A DNA stretch of 64,000 nucleotides from Pantoea trifolii (GTDB lineage Bacteria; Pseudomonadota; Gammaproteobacteria; Enterobacterales; Enterobacteriaceae): assembly GCF_024506435.1 (NCBI RefSeq), contig NZ_JANIET010000001.1, positions 3,658,001-3,722,000 on the forward strand, read 5' to 3'. The translations under genes and the position numbers were made by a program. The stretch's first letter is position 1. Each line of letters begins with the position of its first letter. Below, piece by piece: positions 1 through 11,027 of this stretch. Below the pieces are notes generated by a model. The model saw nothing but the letters and a program-made list of their open reading frames with translations, had not been told where the DNA came from and did no database searches.

Positions 1-710
1 AACTGGCCGGACATCAAGTCATGGTGAGTGAAAGTGCAGCTGAAGCACTGACATTATGGCAACAGGATCCGTTACGCTTCGATCTTATCATTACTGACTG
101 CAATATGCCCGGTATGAACGGTTTTCAGTTCACTGAGGCGCTACGGCAATACGAGCAGGATCATCAATTAACACCGATTATGTTATTCGGCCTGACTGCA
201 TCGGCTGAGCAGCATATCATGCAACGCTGCTTACAGGCGGGAATGAACGATTGTCTTTTCAAGCCGCTAAATTTAGAGAGCTTACTGACGCAGGTTGCAC
301 GCTGTACCCGTCGCAGTGCCCTACAACCAGAAATGCTAGTGACGTCAATAACTCCAGAACCGAGTATTGCCTCTTACCCGCAGCTTTTCACACAATTGGC
401 CGAACAAGACAGAGAAGGTTGCCTGGCATTACTCACCAGCATACGAAGCAGTCACGATGAATTAGTGGCATCACTTCAGCAGACGGATGATGCCAATACA
501 TTGTCGCAGCTTGGACATAAACTTAAAGGAGGAGCAGCAATACTTAATGCTACCGTTCTGGTTGAATTGGGCCGCAAGCTGGAAAAGCACCTTGAGGAAG
601 GGCACAATTCACAATCGTTAATTCAGCAAATTATCCAAGAGATGAACCGTGTCGACGAGTCATTGGATGAATTTGAGAAACATCGCTTGAAAAATCAGCA
701 AGATTCCTAG
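1..710 (+). CDS. EvgS/BvgS-like hybrid sensor kinase, C-terminal part (receiver + HPt), truncated by window start
   Basis: The frame is open from the first base, so this is the 3' end of a longer gene. The visible part begins inside a CheY-like receiver. Its phospho-acceptor Asp is codon 96-98, in the LIITDCNMPG motif, and its conserved Lys is codon 261-263, in CLFKPL. A histidine phosphotransfer domain follows, with the active His at codon 516-518 in the motif LGHKLKGGAAIL. This receiver-then-HPt end is the layout of EvgS and BvgS hybrid kinases, and the sequence resembles E. coli EvgS. An EvgA-like regulator lies 98 bp downstream on the same strand, which supports a phosphorelay pair. The periplasmic sensor and kinase core lie outside the window, so the signal cannot be inferred. 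The kinase side looks intact, unlike its partner. Confidence 0.9.
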   Translation, partial: LAGHQVMVSESAAEALTLWQQDPLRFDLIITDCNMPGMNGFQFTEALRQYEQDHQLTPIMLFGLTASAEQHIMQRCLQAGMNDCLFKPLNLESLLTQVARCTRRSALQPEMLVTSITPEPSIASYPQLFTQLAEQDREGCLALLTSIRSSHDELVASLQQTDDANTLSQLGHKLKGGAAILNATVLVELGRKLEKHLEEGHNSQSLIQQIIQEMNRVDESLDEFEKHRLKNQQDS

Positions 711-808
711 AATCATAATCTTATCGAGACATTTCTCGGTTCGCCCTATTATTCTGCCGGACATAATGGCCGTCAGCGTCATCATTACGGTGCCGTTAAG
801 GGAGATAT

Positions 809-1432
809 ATGTTTAATGCAAAAATCCTCATCGTTGATGAGCATCGTTTGGTTGCCGCCGGCGTGCAGGCTTTATTATTAATGAACGGTTTTAATTGTGT
901 CACTACTGCGCACACAATTAACGAAGGCATAGATGATATTATTCATCATCACATCGACATACTCATATTGGCCCCGGACTTCAAAGAGAAAAACGGTATT
1001 GCTTTTTTGCGTGATATCGTTAAATCCAAGACCTGGATGAAAGTTATCCTAATTGGCCACAGTGGGAACAACCCTGTTTCATTACAGTCACTTAGCCAGG
1101 GAGTAAACGGATTCGTATCTACATATGATCCGATTCAAACGCTAATCGCTGCTATTGGCTGTGTATCTAACAATGTAAATTATCTTCCTGGTGACATTCT
1201 GGATAAACGTCAGCGTTACGTGAACGAACAAGATATGCTTTCGCGTTTAACAGATCGTGAAAACTTGATTTTACGGCAACTTGCACAGGGAAAGTCGAAT
1301 AAAACCATAGCTTGTGAATTAGGATTGAATAACAAAACCATCAGCACCTATAAAACAAAAATATTCCAAAAACTTGAGTCAAAAAACCTGGTCGATATCA
1401 TCGAACTCGCACGTCGTAATGGTGCGTGCTAA
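809..1432 (+). CDS. EvgA-like LuxR-family regulator with degenerate receiver
   Basis: This 207-residue protein has a receiver-like domain (about 5-125) and a C-terminal LuxR/FixJ helix-turn-helix (about 143-205, with LTDRENLILRQLAQGKSNKTIA). The closest family I recognise is EvgA/BvgA. The receiver has lost key residues. Where EvgA has IIDVDIPG this protein has LILAPDFKEK, so the phospho-acceptor Asp is Ala55; the nearest acidic residue is Asp57. The conserved Lys after GFVS is Thr105, and the Ser/Thr switch position looks like Gly83. The acidic pair near the N-terminus is kept as D10-E11. A good ribosome site (AAGGGAG) precedes ATG 809. The protein probably still binds DNA but may not be controlled by normal aspartyl phosphorylation. 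The gene directly follows an EvgS-like kinase. Confidence 0.88.
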   Translation: MFNAKILIVDEHRLVAAGVQALLLMNGFNCVTTAHTINEGIDDIIHHHIDILILAPDFKEKNGIAFLRDIVKSKTWMKVILIGHSGNNPVSLQSLSQGVNGFVSTYDPIQTLIAAIGCVSNNVNYLPGDILDKRQRYVNEQDMLSRLTDRENLILRQLAQGKSNKTIACELGLNNKTISTYKTKIFQKLESKNLVDIIELARRNGAC

Positions 1433-3758
<2,326 letters not shown>

Positions 3759-4877
3759 TTAACGCAGTTTGACCGAACGCAGCACCACGAACTTGGCGTT
3801 GGACGCCACCAGTTCGCAGTTGCCAAACAGCTTTTTCATTTTGACGTGATAGCCGAGATGGCGGTTGCCGACGATGCGCAACTCGCCGCCATACTGCAGG
3901 CAGCGTTTGGCATCACGCAGCATTTGCCACGCCAGATGATCGGTCACCGCGTGCTGCTGATGGAACGGTGGATTGCACAGCACCGCGTGCAGGCGATCGG
4001 ACGGGAAGCCACTCAGCACGTTGTTAACGCGGAACTGACAGCGCTCCATATCCTGGGGACGGTTCACTTCCACGTTCAGTTTGCTTGATGCCACCGCCAT
4101 GTAGGATTCGTCATAAAACAGCACGTCCGCGTTCGGGTTCTGCTCCAGCGCCAGCAAACCAATCACGCCATTACCGCAACCCAGATCGAGAATCTCACCT
4201 TCAATGTCAAAAGGCAGATGCTGCATAAAGAAGCGTGCGCCCACATCCAGCGACGCGCGGGAGAACACGTTGGCATGGTTGTGGATTTGGTATTCAGAAT
4301 CATCCAGCGGCCAAACGGTGGTTGCTGGCTGATCCGCTAATTGAGGCGCGGTATAGCGGCTATAAATCAGACGCGCTTTTTTCCACGCCAGCGAGGTTTT
4401 GCTCTCGCCCAAAATGCGCTCGAACAGCTGCAACGTAGAGTTGTGAATATCTTTGGCTTTCGCCGCCGCCAGAATCAGCGTGTCTGGCGTGATCACTTCG
4501 CGCAATGCACGCAGTTGATGCTCCAGCAGCGCCAGCGCTTTGGGAATTTTGATCATCACCACCGCCGGCGCGGCGGGCAGTGGCGCCAGGCTATCGATAA
4601 AGTGCACCTGATCTTCATCCATCTCATTGAGACGCAGGTTCTGTTTTGCCGCCTGTTCGCTCAGCAGCGAATCGCTGACGTGCCACACAGGACGTGCGCC
4701 CAGCCCGCAGGTCAGCGCACCAAAACTGTCGTTGAACACCAATACCGGTCCCTCAGGCAGCGCTTGCTGCAGCAGGTATTCATCGGCGGAATCCCACGCC
4801 TGTAGCGGGCTTTCCTCACGCATTGGCGGGAAGCGGTGCAGCGTCAGCGTGCGATTGGTCAGTTCAAGTTGGCTCAT
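3759..4877 (-). CDS. rlmG: 23S rRNA m2G1835 methyltransferase
   Basis: RlmG transfers a methyl group from S-adenosylmethionine to N2 of guanosine 1835 of 23S rRNA. The 372-residue product has a degenerate N-terminal methyltransferase-like half and a catalytic C-terminal half. The latter carries the SAM motif [14 protein letters not shown] and the catalytic NPPF motif ([12 protein letters not shown]). The start at 4877 (MSQLEL) has a GGAG ribosome site 6-8 bases upstream; a longer frame to 4898 is open but has no such site. The gene is convergent with fadH and divergent from ygjP. The fadH-rlmG-ygjP-ygjR order matches E. coli, but the higBA toxin-antitoxin pair found there between fadH and rlmG is absent. 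Confidence 0.96.
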   Translation of the reverse strand: MSQLELTNRTLTLHRFPPMREESPLQAWDSADEYLLQQALPEGPVLVFNDSFGALTCGLGARPVWHVSDSLLSEQAAKQNLRLNEMDEDQVHFIDSLAPLPAAPAVVMIKIPKALALLEHQLRALREVITPDTLILAAAKAKDIHNSTLQLFERILGESKTSLAWKKARLIYSRYTAPQLADQPATTVWPLDDSEYQIHNHANVFSRASLDVGARFFMQHLPFDIEGEILDLGCGNGVIGLLALEQNPNADVLFYDESYMAVASSKLNVEVNRPQDMERCQFRVNNVLSGFPSDRLHAVLCNPPFHQQHAVTDHLAWQMLRDAKRCLQYGGELRIVGNRHLGYHVKMKKLFGNCELVASNAKFVVLRSVKLR

Positions 4878-4958
4878 GGAATCTCCGGCGTGGTACACTT
4901 TGCGCGATTTTCGCCCTAAAAAGGGGGCGCAGTATACTGTCTTTCGCCGGGAATCCCA

Positions 4959-5459
4959 ATGTCATTAATCTATCTGCAGGGTTACCCTGAAAACATCCTC
5001 GAGCAGGTTCAGACGCTGATCGAACATGAGCGTTTAGGTTCATTTCTCCAGCAACGCTATCCCGATACGCACAATATCGTCAGCGACCGCGCGCTCTATG
5101 ATTACACCCAGGCGCTGAAAAACCGCTACATGCGCAGCGCGCCGCCGGTGAGCAAAGTGATTTGGGACAATAAGATCAAAGTAATGAAGCACGCGTTGGG
5201 GTTGCACACGGCGATTTCGCGCGTGCAAGGCGGCAATCTCAAAGCCAAAGCGGAGATTCGCATCTCCACTTTCTTCCGTCTCGCACCGGAAGCGTTTTTG
5301 CGCATGATCGTGGTGCACGAACTGGCGCACCTTAAAGAGAAAGAGCACGACAAAGCGTTTTATCAACTCTGCTGCCACATGGAACCGGATTATCATCAGC
5401 TCGAGTTTGACGCCCGCTTGTGGATGACCGACCAGGCGATGCGCGGCAACGCGGCTTAA
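4959..5459 (+). CDS. ygjP: YgjP-family zinc metallopeptidase-like protein (DUF45)
   Basis: This 166-residue cytosolic protein contains the metalloprotease motif [14 protein letters not shown]: His120 and His124 flank Glu121, with a further His at 130. That is the WSS1/YgjP-type zinc-binding signature. E. coli YgjP (UPF0758-unrelated, DUF45) is poorly characterised. The sequence supports a zinc protein, not a particular substrate. It is divergent from rlmG, with 81 bp between start codons that must hold both promoters. Its TAA stop overlaps the stop of the convergent chloride-channel gene by two bases. Confidence 0.9.
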   Translation: MSLIYLQGYPENILEQVQTLIEHERLGSFLQQRYPDTHNIVSDRALYDYTQALKNRYMRSAPPVSKVIWDNKIKVMKHALGLHTAISRVQGGNLKAKAEIRISTFFRLAPEAFLRMIVVHELAHLKEKEHDKAFYQLCCHMEPDYHQLEFDARLWMTDQAMRGNAA

Positions 5460-7144
5460 AGAAACTCCTGCGCCTTTTGAATTAAACTGGTTTTGGTCAG
5501 TGCGCCCATAAAACGGCGCTCCTGCGGGTTATTCAGCACCGGCAGGCGCTCAAGCGTGACGCGGGCAAAGGCTTCCCAGCCTTCGCGCATGCTTTGATTC
5601 TGATAAATGCAGGGAAAGTTATTGTCCATCACGCTACTAACGGGCGAATGCAGCGTGATCTCCTGCGACAATACCTTGCGTGAGATATCGTGAATCGACA
5701 CCACACCGAGAAATTGCCCTTCGCTATTAATCACATACACATAACGTTCACGCTTGAGTGAGCTCACCGCCAGCGCCTGCCCTACCGACTCTTCCGGCTG
5801 AAGCGCGGCGCCGGGAATGATCAGCTGGTCGACGCGCATGTTATCGAAATCATACTTGGCTTCGGAACGACTGAAATGGCTGCTCACCACCGGATAAGTA
5901 CTGGACGATTGCAGGCGATAGACCACCATCGAGGCCAGCACCGACGCGATCATGATCGGGAACAGCAGGCTGCTATTCAGCGTCATCTCTAACACCATCA
6001 GCATCGCCATTAACGGCGCCTGACTGACCGCCGCCAGCACCGCCGCCATGCCGATCGCCGCATACAGCAAGGTATTGCCAACCGGTAAATGCAGCAGCAC
6101 GCCCATCTGCGCCAGCGCCACGCCAAGCAGTGCGCCGATCAATAATGAAGGGGTAAACAGCCCACCCACCGCGTTGGAGCCCACCGACAGCGTGGTCGCC
6201 AGCGTTTTTAACACCAGCAATCCCAGCAAACCCATCAGCAGATATTGGCCATCAATGATTTTGACGATCACTTCATAACCGTTACCGAGAATATCGGTGG
6301 AGATCAGCGCCAGAAAGCCCACTGCTAATCCCCCCGCGCCCAGCCGCAGCGGCAGCGAACGCACCCGGCCAAACAGCGCCTTGCTGCGCGCAATCAGTTT
6401 GATCAGCAGCCAACCGGCGATACCGGCGACAAAACCAATCAGCAACGTCATCAGCAAGCTGCTGATATCCATCTGGAACAGCGCTTCGGATAACGGATAA
6501 AGCGCGCTGCGAAAACCCAGCGACCACATGGTCATTACCGCCACCGCCGACGAAACAATCAGCGGAATCAAGCGTTGCAGCGCCGAGATGCCAAATGCGA
6601 TTTCCGCCACAAATATCGCTGACGCCAGCGGAGCGTGATACACCGACGACAGCCCGGCGGCAGCGGCCATCGCCACGATATCGCTGTTGCGCAGATTGAG
6701 CGATTTGGGCAGCCAGCGCCCGATTAAACTGCCGCTCAGCGCCGATAGCTGCACCATCGGCCCCTCTTTACCAATCGACGCGCCGCTGCCGATACTGGCA
6801 ATCGATGACAGCGCACGGAACAGCGAGGTTTTGGTCGGCACCGCATCAAGGCGCGCGTTGATAACTTCCAGATAATCGGTCTGTACCGTTTCCTGTTTCT
6901 CAATCGCCACCGCATAGCGCAGGAAAAAACCGGCGATAACGCCACCCGCGCCCACCAGCAGCGGCCAGAAGATCCACGGCCAGACATGCATCGCCACGGT
7001 GATTTCGTTATCGCTGTTGAACAGCAGGCGGTTAATGACATCGATCACGCCGCGAAAAGCCAGCGTCACCAGCGAGGCCACGCATCCAACGGGGATGGCG
7101 ATCAGTAATGTGGTCCAGTTCAGAGCATGTTTACTTCCACTCAC
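5456..7144 (-). CDS. ClcB-like CLC chloride channel/transporter with C-terminal CBS pair
   Basis: This is a CLC-family membrane protein of about 562 residues with ten or more hydrophobic segments. The gating motif GKEGP (Glu127) is present. The GSGIP anion-site motif of ClcA is missing; at that place the protein reads QTDYLEV, as in E. coli ClcB. The internal proton-glutamate position is AEI (Glu181, then Ile), also ClcB-like. Residues from about 430 form two CBS domains, which E. coli ClcB lacks. The start is uncertain: GTG 7144 follows a GGGGA ribosome site, while the frame stays open to a TTG at 7216 without one. The gene sits between ygjP and ygjR, where E. coli has ygjQ, so it is an accessory insertion relative to E. 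coli. Chloride, nitrate or fluoride specificity cannot be read from sequence. Confidence 0.9.
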   Translation of the reverse strand: MSGSKHALNWTTLLIAIPVGCVASLVTLAFRGVIDVINRLLFNSDNEITVAMHVWPWIFWPLLVGAGGVIAGFFLRYAVAIEKQETVQTDYLEVINARLDAVPTKTSLFRALSSIASIGSGASIGKEGPMVQLSALSGSLIGRWLPKSLNLRNSDIVAMAAAAGLSSVYHAPLASAIFVAEIAFGISALQRLIPLIVSSAVAVMTMWSLGFRSALYPLSEALFQMDISSLLMTLLIGFVAGIAGWLLIKLIARSKALFGRVRSLPLRLGAGGLAVGFLALISTDILGNGYEVIVKIIDGQYLLMGLLGLLVLKTLATTLSVGSNAVGGLFTPSLLIGALLGVALAQMGVLLHLPVGNTLLYAAIGMAAVLAAVSQAPLMAMLMVLEMTLNSSLLFPIMIASVLASMVVYRLQSSSTYPVVSSHFSRSEAKYDFDNMRVDQLIIPGAALQPEESVGQALAVSSLKRERYVYVINSEGQFLGVVSIHDISRKVLSQEITLHSPVSSVMDNNFPCIYQNQSMREGWEAFARVTLERLPVLNNPQERRFMGALTKTSLIQKAQEFL

Positions 7145-7283
7145 CCGCGCGTCCCCGCTAAGTCGGTTAAAAAGTTGTGCGGCATCATCATATTGGAATG
7201 CGGATCTCAGGATCAAATTTCGCCTGCCTGGCGCTCAGATGAACATGTTACTCTGCCGTTTTACTTTAGCAGGAGAGCAGCAC

Positions 7284-8270
7284 GTGATTCGTTTCGCCAT
7301 CGTGGGAACCAACTGGATTACCCGCCAGTTTATCGACGCCGCGCATGAAACCGGCAAGATGAAGCTGAGCGGCGTCTATTCGCGTAATCAGCAGCAGGCC
7401 GACGCTTTTGTGGTGGATTATCCCTGCAAGCTGACCTTCACCTCACTGGATGAACTTGCCGCCAGCAGTGAGATTGATGCGGTGTATATCGCCAGTCCGA
7501 ATGCGCTGCACAGTGAGCAGGCGATACTGTTTATGTCGCACGGCAAGCATGTGATTTGCGAGAAGCCGATGGCGTCTAACCTGCGTGAAGCCGAGGCGAT
7601 GATTGCCTGCGCACGCCAGCATCAGGTGGTGCTGTTCGAAGCCTTTAAAACCGCCAGCCTGCCGACGTTCCTGCAACTGCAAAAAACGCTGCCACAATTG
7701 GGCAAACTGCGTAAAGCCCTGATCAACTATTGCCAGTACTCCTCGCGTTATCAACGCTATCTGGATGGCGAGAACCCGAATACCTTTAATCCTCGCTGGT
7801 CGAACGGCTCCATCATGGATATCGGCTTTTACTGCCTCGCCGCCGCTGTCAACTTGTGGGGCGCGCCGCAGCAGGTCAAAGCGCAAGCTTCGCTACTGGA
7901 AAGTGGCGTTGATGCGCATGGCGTGGTGGTGCTGGACTACGGCGATTTTGATGTCACGCTGTTGCACTCAAAAGTCAGCGATTCACTGATCCCGAGTGAG
8001 ATTCAGGGCGAAGCGGGATCGCTGATAATTGAAAAGATCTCCGAATGCCAGCAACTGCGCTTTATCCCGCGCGGCGGCGAGAGCCAAAACCTGACGCAGC
8101 CGCAGCACATCAACACCATGCTGTATGAAGCCGAAACCTTCGCCAAATTGGTGGAAGCCGGTGAAGTTGAGCATGCGGGCTTAGAAACCTCGCGCATTAC
8201 GGCGCAACTGCTCACGGAAATTCGCCGCCAGACCGGCGTGGTATTCCCGGCAGATCAGGCTGAAGTGTAA
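7284..8270 (+). CDS. ygjR: Gfo/Idh/MocA-family NAD(P)-dependent oxidoreductase YgjR
   Basis: The 328-residue product equals E. coli YgjR in length and aligns throughout. The N-terminal Rossmann fold begins IRFAIVGTNWITRQF, and the family's ICEKP motif, carrying the catalytic-region Lys, follows at about residues 92-97. The C-terminal domain contains the DIGFYCLAA and substrate-side HSKVSDS regions. The start is GTG 7284, eight bases after AGGAG; the frame is open far upstream but only this start matches the family. The substrate is unknown; a sugar or polyol derivative would be typical. The gene is divergent from the CLC gene and is followed by the alx leader RNA. Confidence 0.93.
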   Translation: MIRFAIVGTNWITRQFIDAAHETGKMKLSGVYSRNQQQADAFVVDYPCKLTFTSLDELAASSEIDAVYIASPNALHSEQAILFMSHGKHVICEKPMASNLREAEAMIACARQHQVVLFEAFKTASLPTFLQLQKTLPQLGKLRKALINYCQYSSRYQRYLDGENPNTFNPRWSNGSIMDIGFYCLAAAVNLWGAPQQVKAQASLLESGVDAHGVVVLDYGDFDVTLLHSKVSDSLIPSEIQGEAGSLIIEKISECQQLRFIPRGGESQNLTQPQHINTMLYEAETFAKLVEAGEVEHAGLETSRITAQLLTEIRRQTGVVFPADQAEV

Positions 8271-8329
8271 ATATTGCAAAACATTTCTGGCGCCCTCTTG
8301 AAAGCGATTATCGAACTCCGTATGTTTAG

Positions 8330-8520
8330 CGCTGCAAAGGGGAGTAACTTGTAAGCTGATTGATCGTCATTACGATGCGCAACGCAATATGCGAAACGCA
8401 TCCGGTCGTCAGGCAACCCGGAACCTATTCTGAGTTGTAAGTGAGACCTTGCCGGAAGGCGAGGTTTGCTTGCAGCACGATCAAAGCGGCTGACGTCTTC
8501 TGACTTCAGCCGCTTTTTTT
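8330..8520 (+). promoter_or_regulatory. yybP-ykoY (Mn2+/PRE) riboswitch leader of alx
   Basis: The leader contains the yybP-ykoY hallmarks: AAAGGGGAGTA at 8336-8346, CCGGTCGTCAGG at 8402-8413, and AGACCTTGCCGG at 8445-8456. It ends in a strong hairpin with a T-run (8483-8520). E. coli alx carries the same element (also called PRE or SraF), which senses Mn2+ and responds to alkaline pH. Alx is a TerC-family protein linked to manganese export, so element and gene agree. Boundaries are approximate. Confidence 0.9.
8483..8520 (+). terminator. Intrinsic terminator in the alx leader
   Basis: AAAGCGGCTGA (8483-8493) pairs with TCAGCCGCTTT (8506-8516), followed by a T-run to 8520. It lies 22 bp before the alx start. 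It is the likely expression platform of the riboswitch, ending transcription when the switch is off. Confidence 0.85.
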
Positions 8521-8542
8521 ATTTCTGGAAAAGGATACGACT

Positions 8543-9514
8543 ATGCACTCAGTTGGCACACCGTTACTTTGGGGCAGCTTCGCTGTCGTGGTGCTCATCA
8601 TGCTGGCGATCGACCTGCTATTACAGGGTCGACGCGGCGCACAAACCATGTCATTCAAACAAGCAGCGGTCTGGTCGCTGATTTGGGTCTCCGTTTCACT
8701 GCTGTTCAGCGCTGCCTTCTGGTGGTATCTCGACGGCGCCGCCGGGCGCGAAGTCGCTACCGCGCAAACCCTCGCCTTCCTTACCGGCTACGTTTTAGAG
8801 AAAGCGCTGGCGGTGGATAACGTCTTTGTCTGGCTGATGCTGTTTAGCTACTTCGCCGTCCCGGCCAATCTGCAGCGCCGCGTGCTGATTTATGGCGTAT
8901 TGGGCGCGATTGTGCTGCGTACCATCATGATCTTCGCTGGCAGCTATTTGGTCACCCAGTTCAGCTGGATTCTTTACGTCTTCGGCGCCTTCCTGCTGTT
9001 TACCGGCCTGAAAATGGCGCTGGCGAAAGAGGAAGATGACAGCACGGTTGGCGACAAGCCGGTGGTGCGCTGGCTGCGCAAGCATCTGCGGATGACCGAT
9101 AGCCTGGACGGCGAGAAGTTCTTCACCCGTAAAAACGGCGTGCTGTTTGCTACGCCGCTGCTGCTGGTGCTGATCATGGTTGAACTGAGCGATGTGATTT
9201 TTGCCGTGGACAGCATCCCCGCCATCTTCGCGGTAACCACCGATCCGTTCATTGTGCTGACTTCAAACCTGTTCGCGATTCTCGGCCTGCGCGCCATGTA
9301 CTTCCTGCTGGCTAACGTGGCGGAGCGCTTCTCGATGCTGAAATATGGCCTGGCGATTGTGCTGGTGTTTATCGGTATCAAAATGCTGATCGTCGAGTTC
9401 TATCACATTCCCGTCGGCATCTCGCTGACGGTGGTGGGCGTGATTCTCGGCGGTACGCTGCTGATTAACGCCTGGGTAAACCACAGAAACGACCAGAAGA
9501 AGATCTCACCATAA
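8543..9514 (+). CDS. alx: TerC-family membrane protein Alx (manganese exporter)
   Basis: This 323-residue inner-membrane protein has about nine hydrophobic segments and two TerC motifs with conserved acidic residues in the membrane: [12 protein letters not shown] near 93 and [14 protein letters not shown] near 214. It is nearly identical to E. coli Alx, which exports Mn2+ and is induced at alkaline pH and by Mn2+ through its leader. ATG 8543 follows AAGGA. The gene is monocistronic, with a riboswitch before and a terminator after it. Confidence 0.96.
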   Translation: MHSVGTPLLWGSFAVVVLIMLAIDLLLQGRRGAQTMSFKQAAVWSLIWVSVSLLFSAAFWWYLDGAAGREVATAQTLAFLTGYVLEKALAVDNVFVWLMLFSYFAVPANLQRRVLIYGVLGAIVLRTIMIFAGSYLVTQFSWILYVFGAFLLFTGLKMALAKEEDDSTVGDKPVVRWLRKHLRMTDSLDGEKFFTRKNGVLFATPLLLVLIMVELSDVIFAVDSIPAIFAVTTDPFIVLTSNLFAILGLRAMYFLLANVAERFSMLKYGLAIVLVFIGIKMLIVEFYHIPVGISLTVVGVILGGTLLINAWVNHRNDQKKISP

Positions 9515-9520
9515 TCTTCT

Positions 9521-9551
9521 GCAGGGGCGCTAATCGCCCCTGCTTTGTTTT
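9521..9551 (+). terminator. Intrinsic terminator after alx
   Basis: GCAGGGGCG (9521-9529) pairs with CGCCCCTGC around a short CTAAT loop, followed by TTTGTTTT. It lies just downstream of the alx stop. Confidence 0.85.
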
Positions 9552-9746
9552 GCCAGTGGCAACCTTAACCTTTTATATATCTGTCACACTTCCCATCATC
9601 AGCAGATCAAAAAACCGATCTGCCGCGCATGCACAGAATTTTCTCTTTCCTCATAAGCTCTTTTCCTTATACTCCGCCGGGCAAACCGTTGTGGGTGGTT
9701 GAACCGCGCACAATACTCATGACCGCAAATATAAAAAGACTGTGAT

Positions 9747-10994
9747 ATGCAAAACAACTTTATTGGACGTCTGGGCGCGCTGTTCGCAGGAAGCCTGGTA
9801 AAACAAATCATGATCGGCCTGGTGGCGGGCGTGGCGCTGGCGTGGTTCTCACGCGATGCCGCACTGGCCGTTGGCTTGCTGGGCGAGCTGTTCGTGCGTG
9901 CGCTGAAAGCCGTCGCGCCGCTGCTGGTTTTGGTGCTGGTGATTTCTTCGATCGCTAACCATCAGCAGGGACAGAAAACCAATATCCGCCCGATTATCAT
10001 GCTGTATCTGCTCAGCACGTTCTTTGCTGCGGTTGTGGCAGTGATCTTCAGCCATCTGTTCCCTCAGACGCTGTCGATGAACGTCGGTGCCACGCAAATT
10101 ACGCCGCCGTCGGGCATTGCCGAAGTGCTGCACGGTTTGCTGATGAGCATGGTGTCGAATCCGATTGAAGCGCTGATGAACGCCAACTACATCGGCATTC
10201 TGGTATGGGCGCTGGGATTGGGCCTGGCGTTTCGTCATGCCAGCCCAAGCAGCAAAGCATTTCTTAATGACGCGTCAAATGCCGCGACCTGGGTGGTGCG
10301 CTGCGTGATCCGCTGTGCGCCGCTGGGGATTTTTGGCCTTGTCGCTTCCATTCTTGCCTCAACCGGTTTTGATGCGCTGTGGGAATACGCCAATCTGCTG
10401 GCGCTGCTGCTCGGCTGCATGCTGATTATGGCGCTGGTGATCAACCCAATGCTGGTGTTCCAGAAAATTCGCCGCAACCCTTATCCGCTGGTGTTTACCT
10501 GCATGCGTGAGAGTGGCGTTACCGCATTCTTCACCCGCAGTTCCGCAGCCAATATCCCGGTGAATATGGCGCTGGCGAAGCGTCTCAATCTGGATGAAGA
10601 CACTTACTCCGTGTCGATCCCGCTGGGCGCCACCATCAGCATGGCCGGTGCTTCGATCACCATCACTGTGTTGACGTTGGCTGCAGTGCATACGCTGGGT
10701 ATTTCGGTGGATGTGCCAACCGCGATTCTGTTGAGTCTGGTGGCGTCGCTGTGTGCCTGTGGCGCATCCGGCGTGGCGGGCGGTTCGCTGCTGCTGATCC
10801 CGGTAGCCTGCAATATGTTTGGTATTCCGAATGATTTGGCGATGCAGGTCGTGGCGGTGGGCTTCATTATTGGCGTGCTGCAGGATTCCGCCGAGACCGC
10901 GTTGAACTCCTCGACGGATATTCTGTTTACCGCCGCCGTATGCCAGGCTGAAGCCGAGCGCGAGCCGCGTCGTACAGTTTCAGAATCTGAGTAA
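9747..10994 (+). CDS. sstT: Na+/serine-threonine symporter SstT
   Basis: The 415-residue membrane protein belongs to the dicarboxylate/amino acid:cation symporter family (E. coli SstT 414). The serine-rich re-entrant loop motif [14 protein letters not shown] and the substrate-site region [13 protein letters not shown] are present. It imports L-serine and L-threonine with Na+. ATG 9747 is preceded by a 195-bp upstream region with a TTATACT -10-like box near 9667. The next gene is uxaA on the opposite strand; E. coli ygjV is not present after sstT. Confidence 0.96.
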   Translation: MQNNFIGRLGALFAGSLVKQIMIGLVAGVALAWFSRDAALAVGLLGELFVRALKAVAPLLVLVLVISSIANHQQGQKTNIRPIIMLYLLSTFFAAVVAVIFSHLFPQTLSMNVGATQITPPSGIAEVLHGLLMSMVSNPIEALMNANYIGILVWALGLGLAFRHASPSSKAFLNDASNAATWVVRCVIRCAPLGIFGLVASILASTGFDALWEYANLLALLLGCMLIMALVINPMLVFQKIRRNPYPLVFTCMRESGVTAFFTRSSAANIPVNMALAKRLNLDEDTYSVSIPLGATISMAGASITITVLTLAAVHTLGISVDVPTAILLSLVASLCACGASGVAGGSLLLIPVACNMFGIPNDLAMQVVAVGFIIGVLQDSAETALNSSTDILFTAAVCQAEAEREPRRTVSESE

Positions 10995-10999
10995 TTGCT

Positions 11000-11025
11000 C
11001 CAGGTCGCCATTCATGGCGACCTGG
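11000..11025. repeat. GGTCGCCA/TGGCGACC palindromic repeat, copy 1
   Basis: CCAGGTCGCCA-TTCA-TGGCGACCTGG is a perfect 11-bp inverted repeat between the convergent sstT and uxaA. Related copies lie near 35569, 55219 and 56387. It may also act as a bidirectional terminator-like hairpin, though no strong T-run follows. Confidence 0.8.
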
Positions 11026-11027
11026 TT

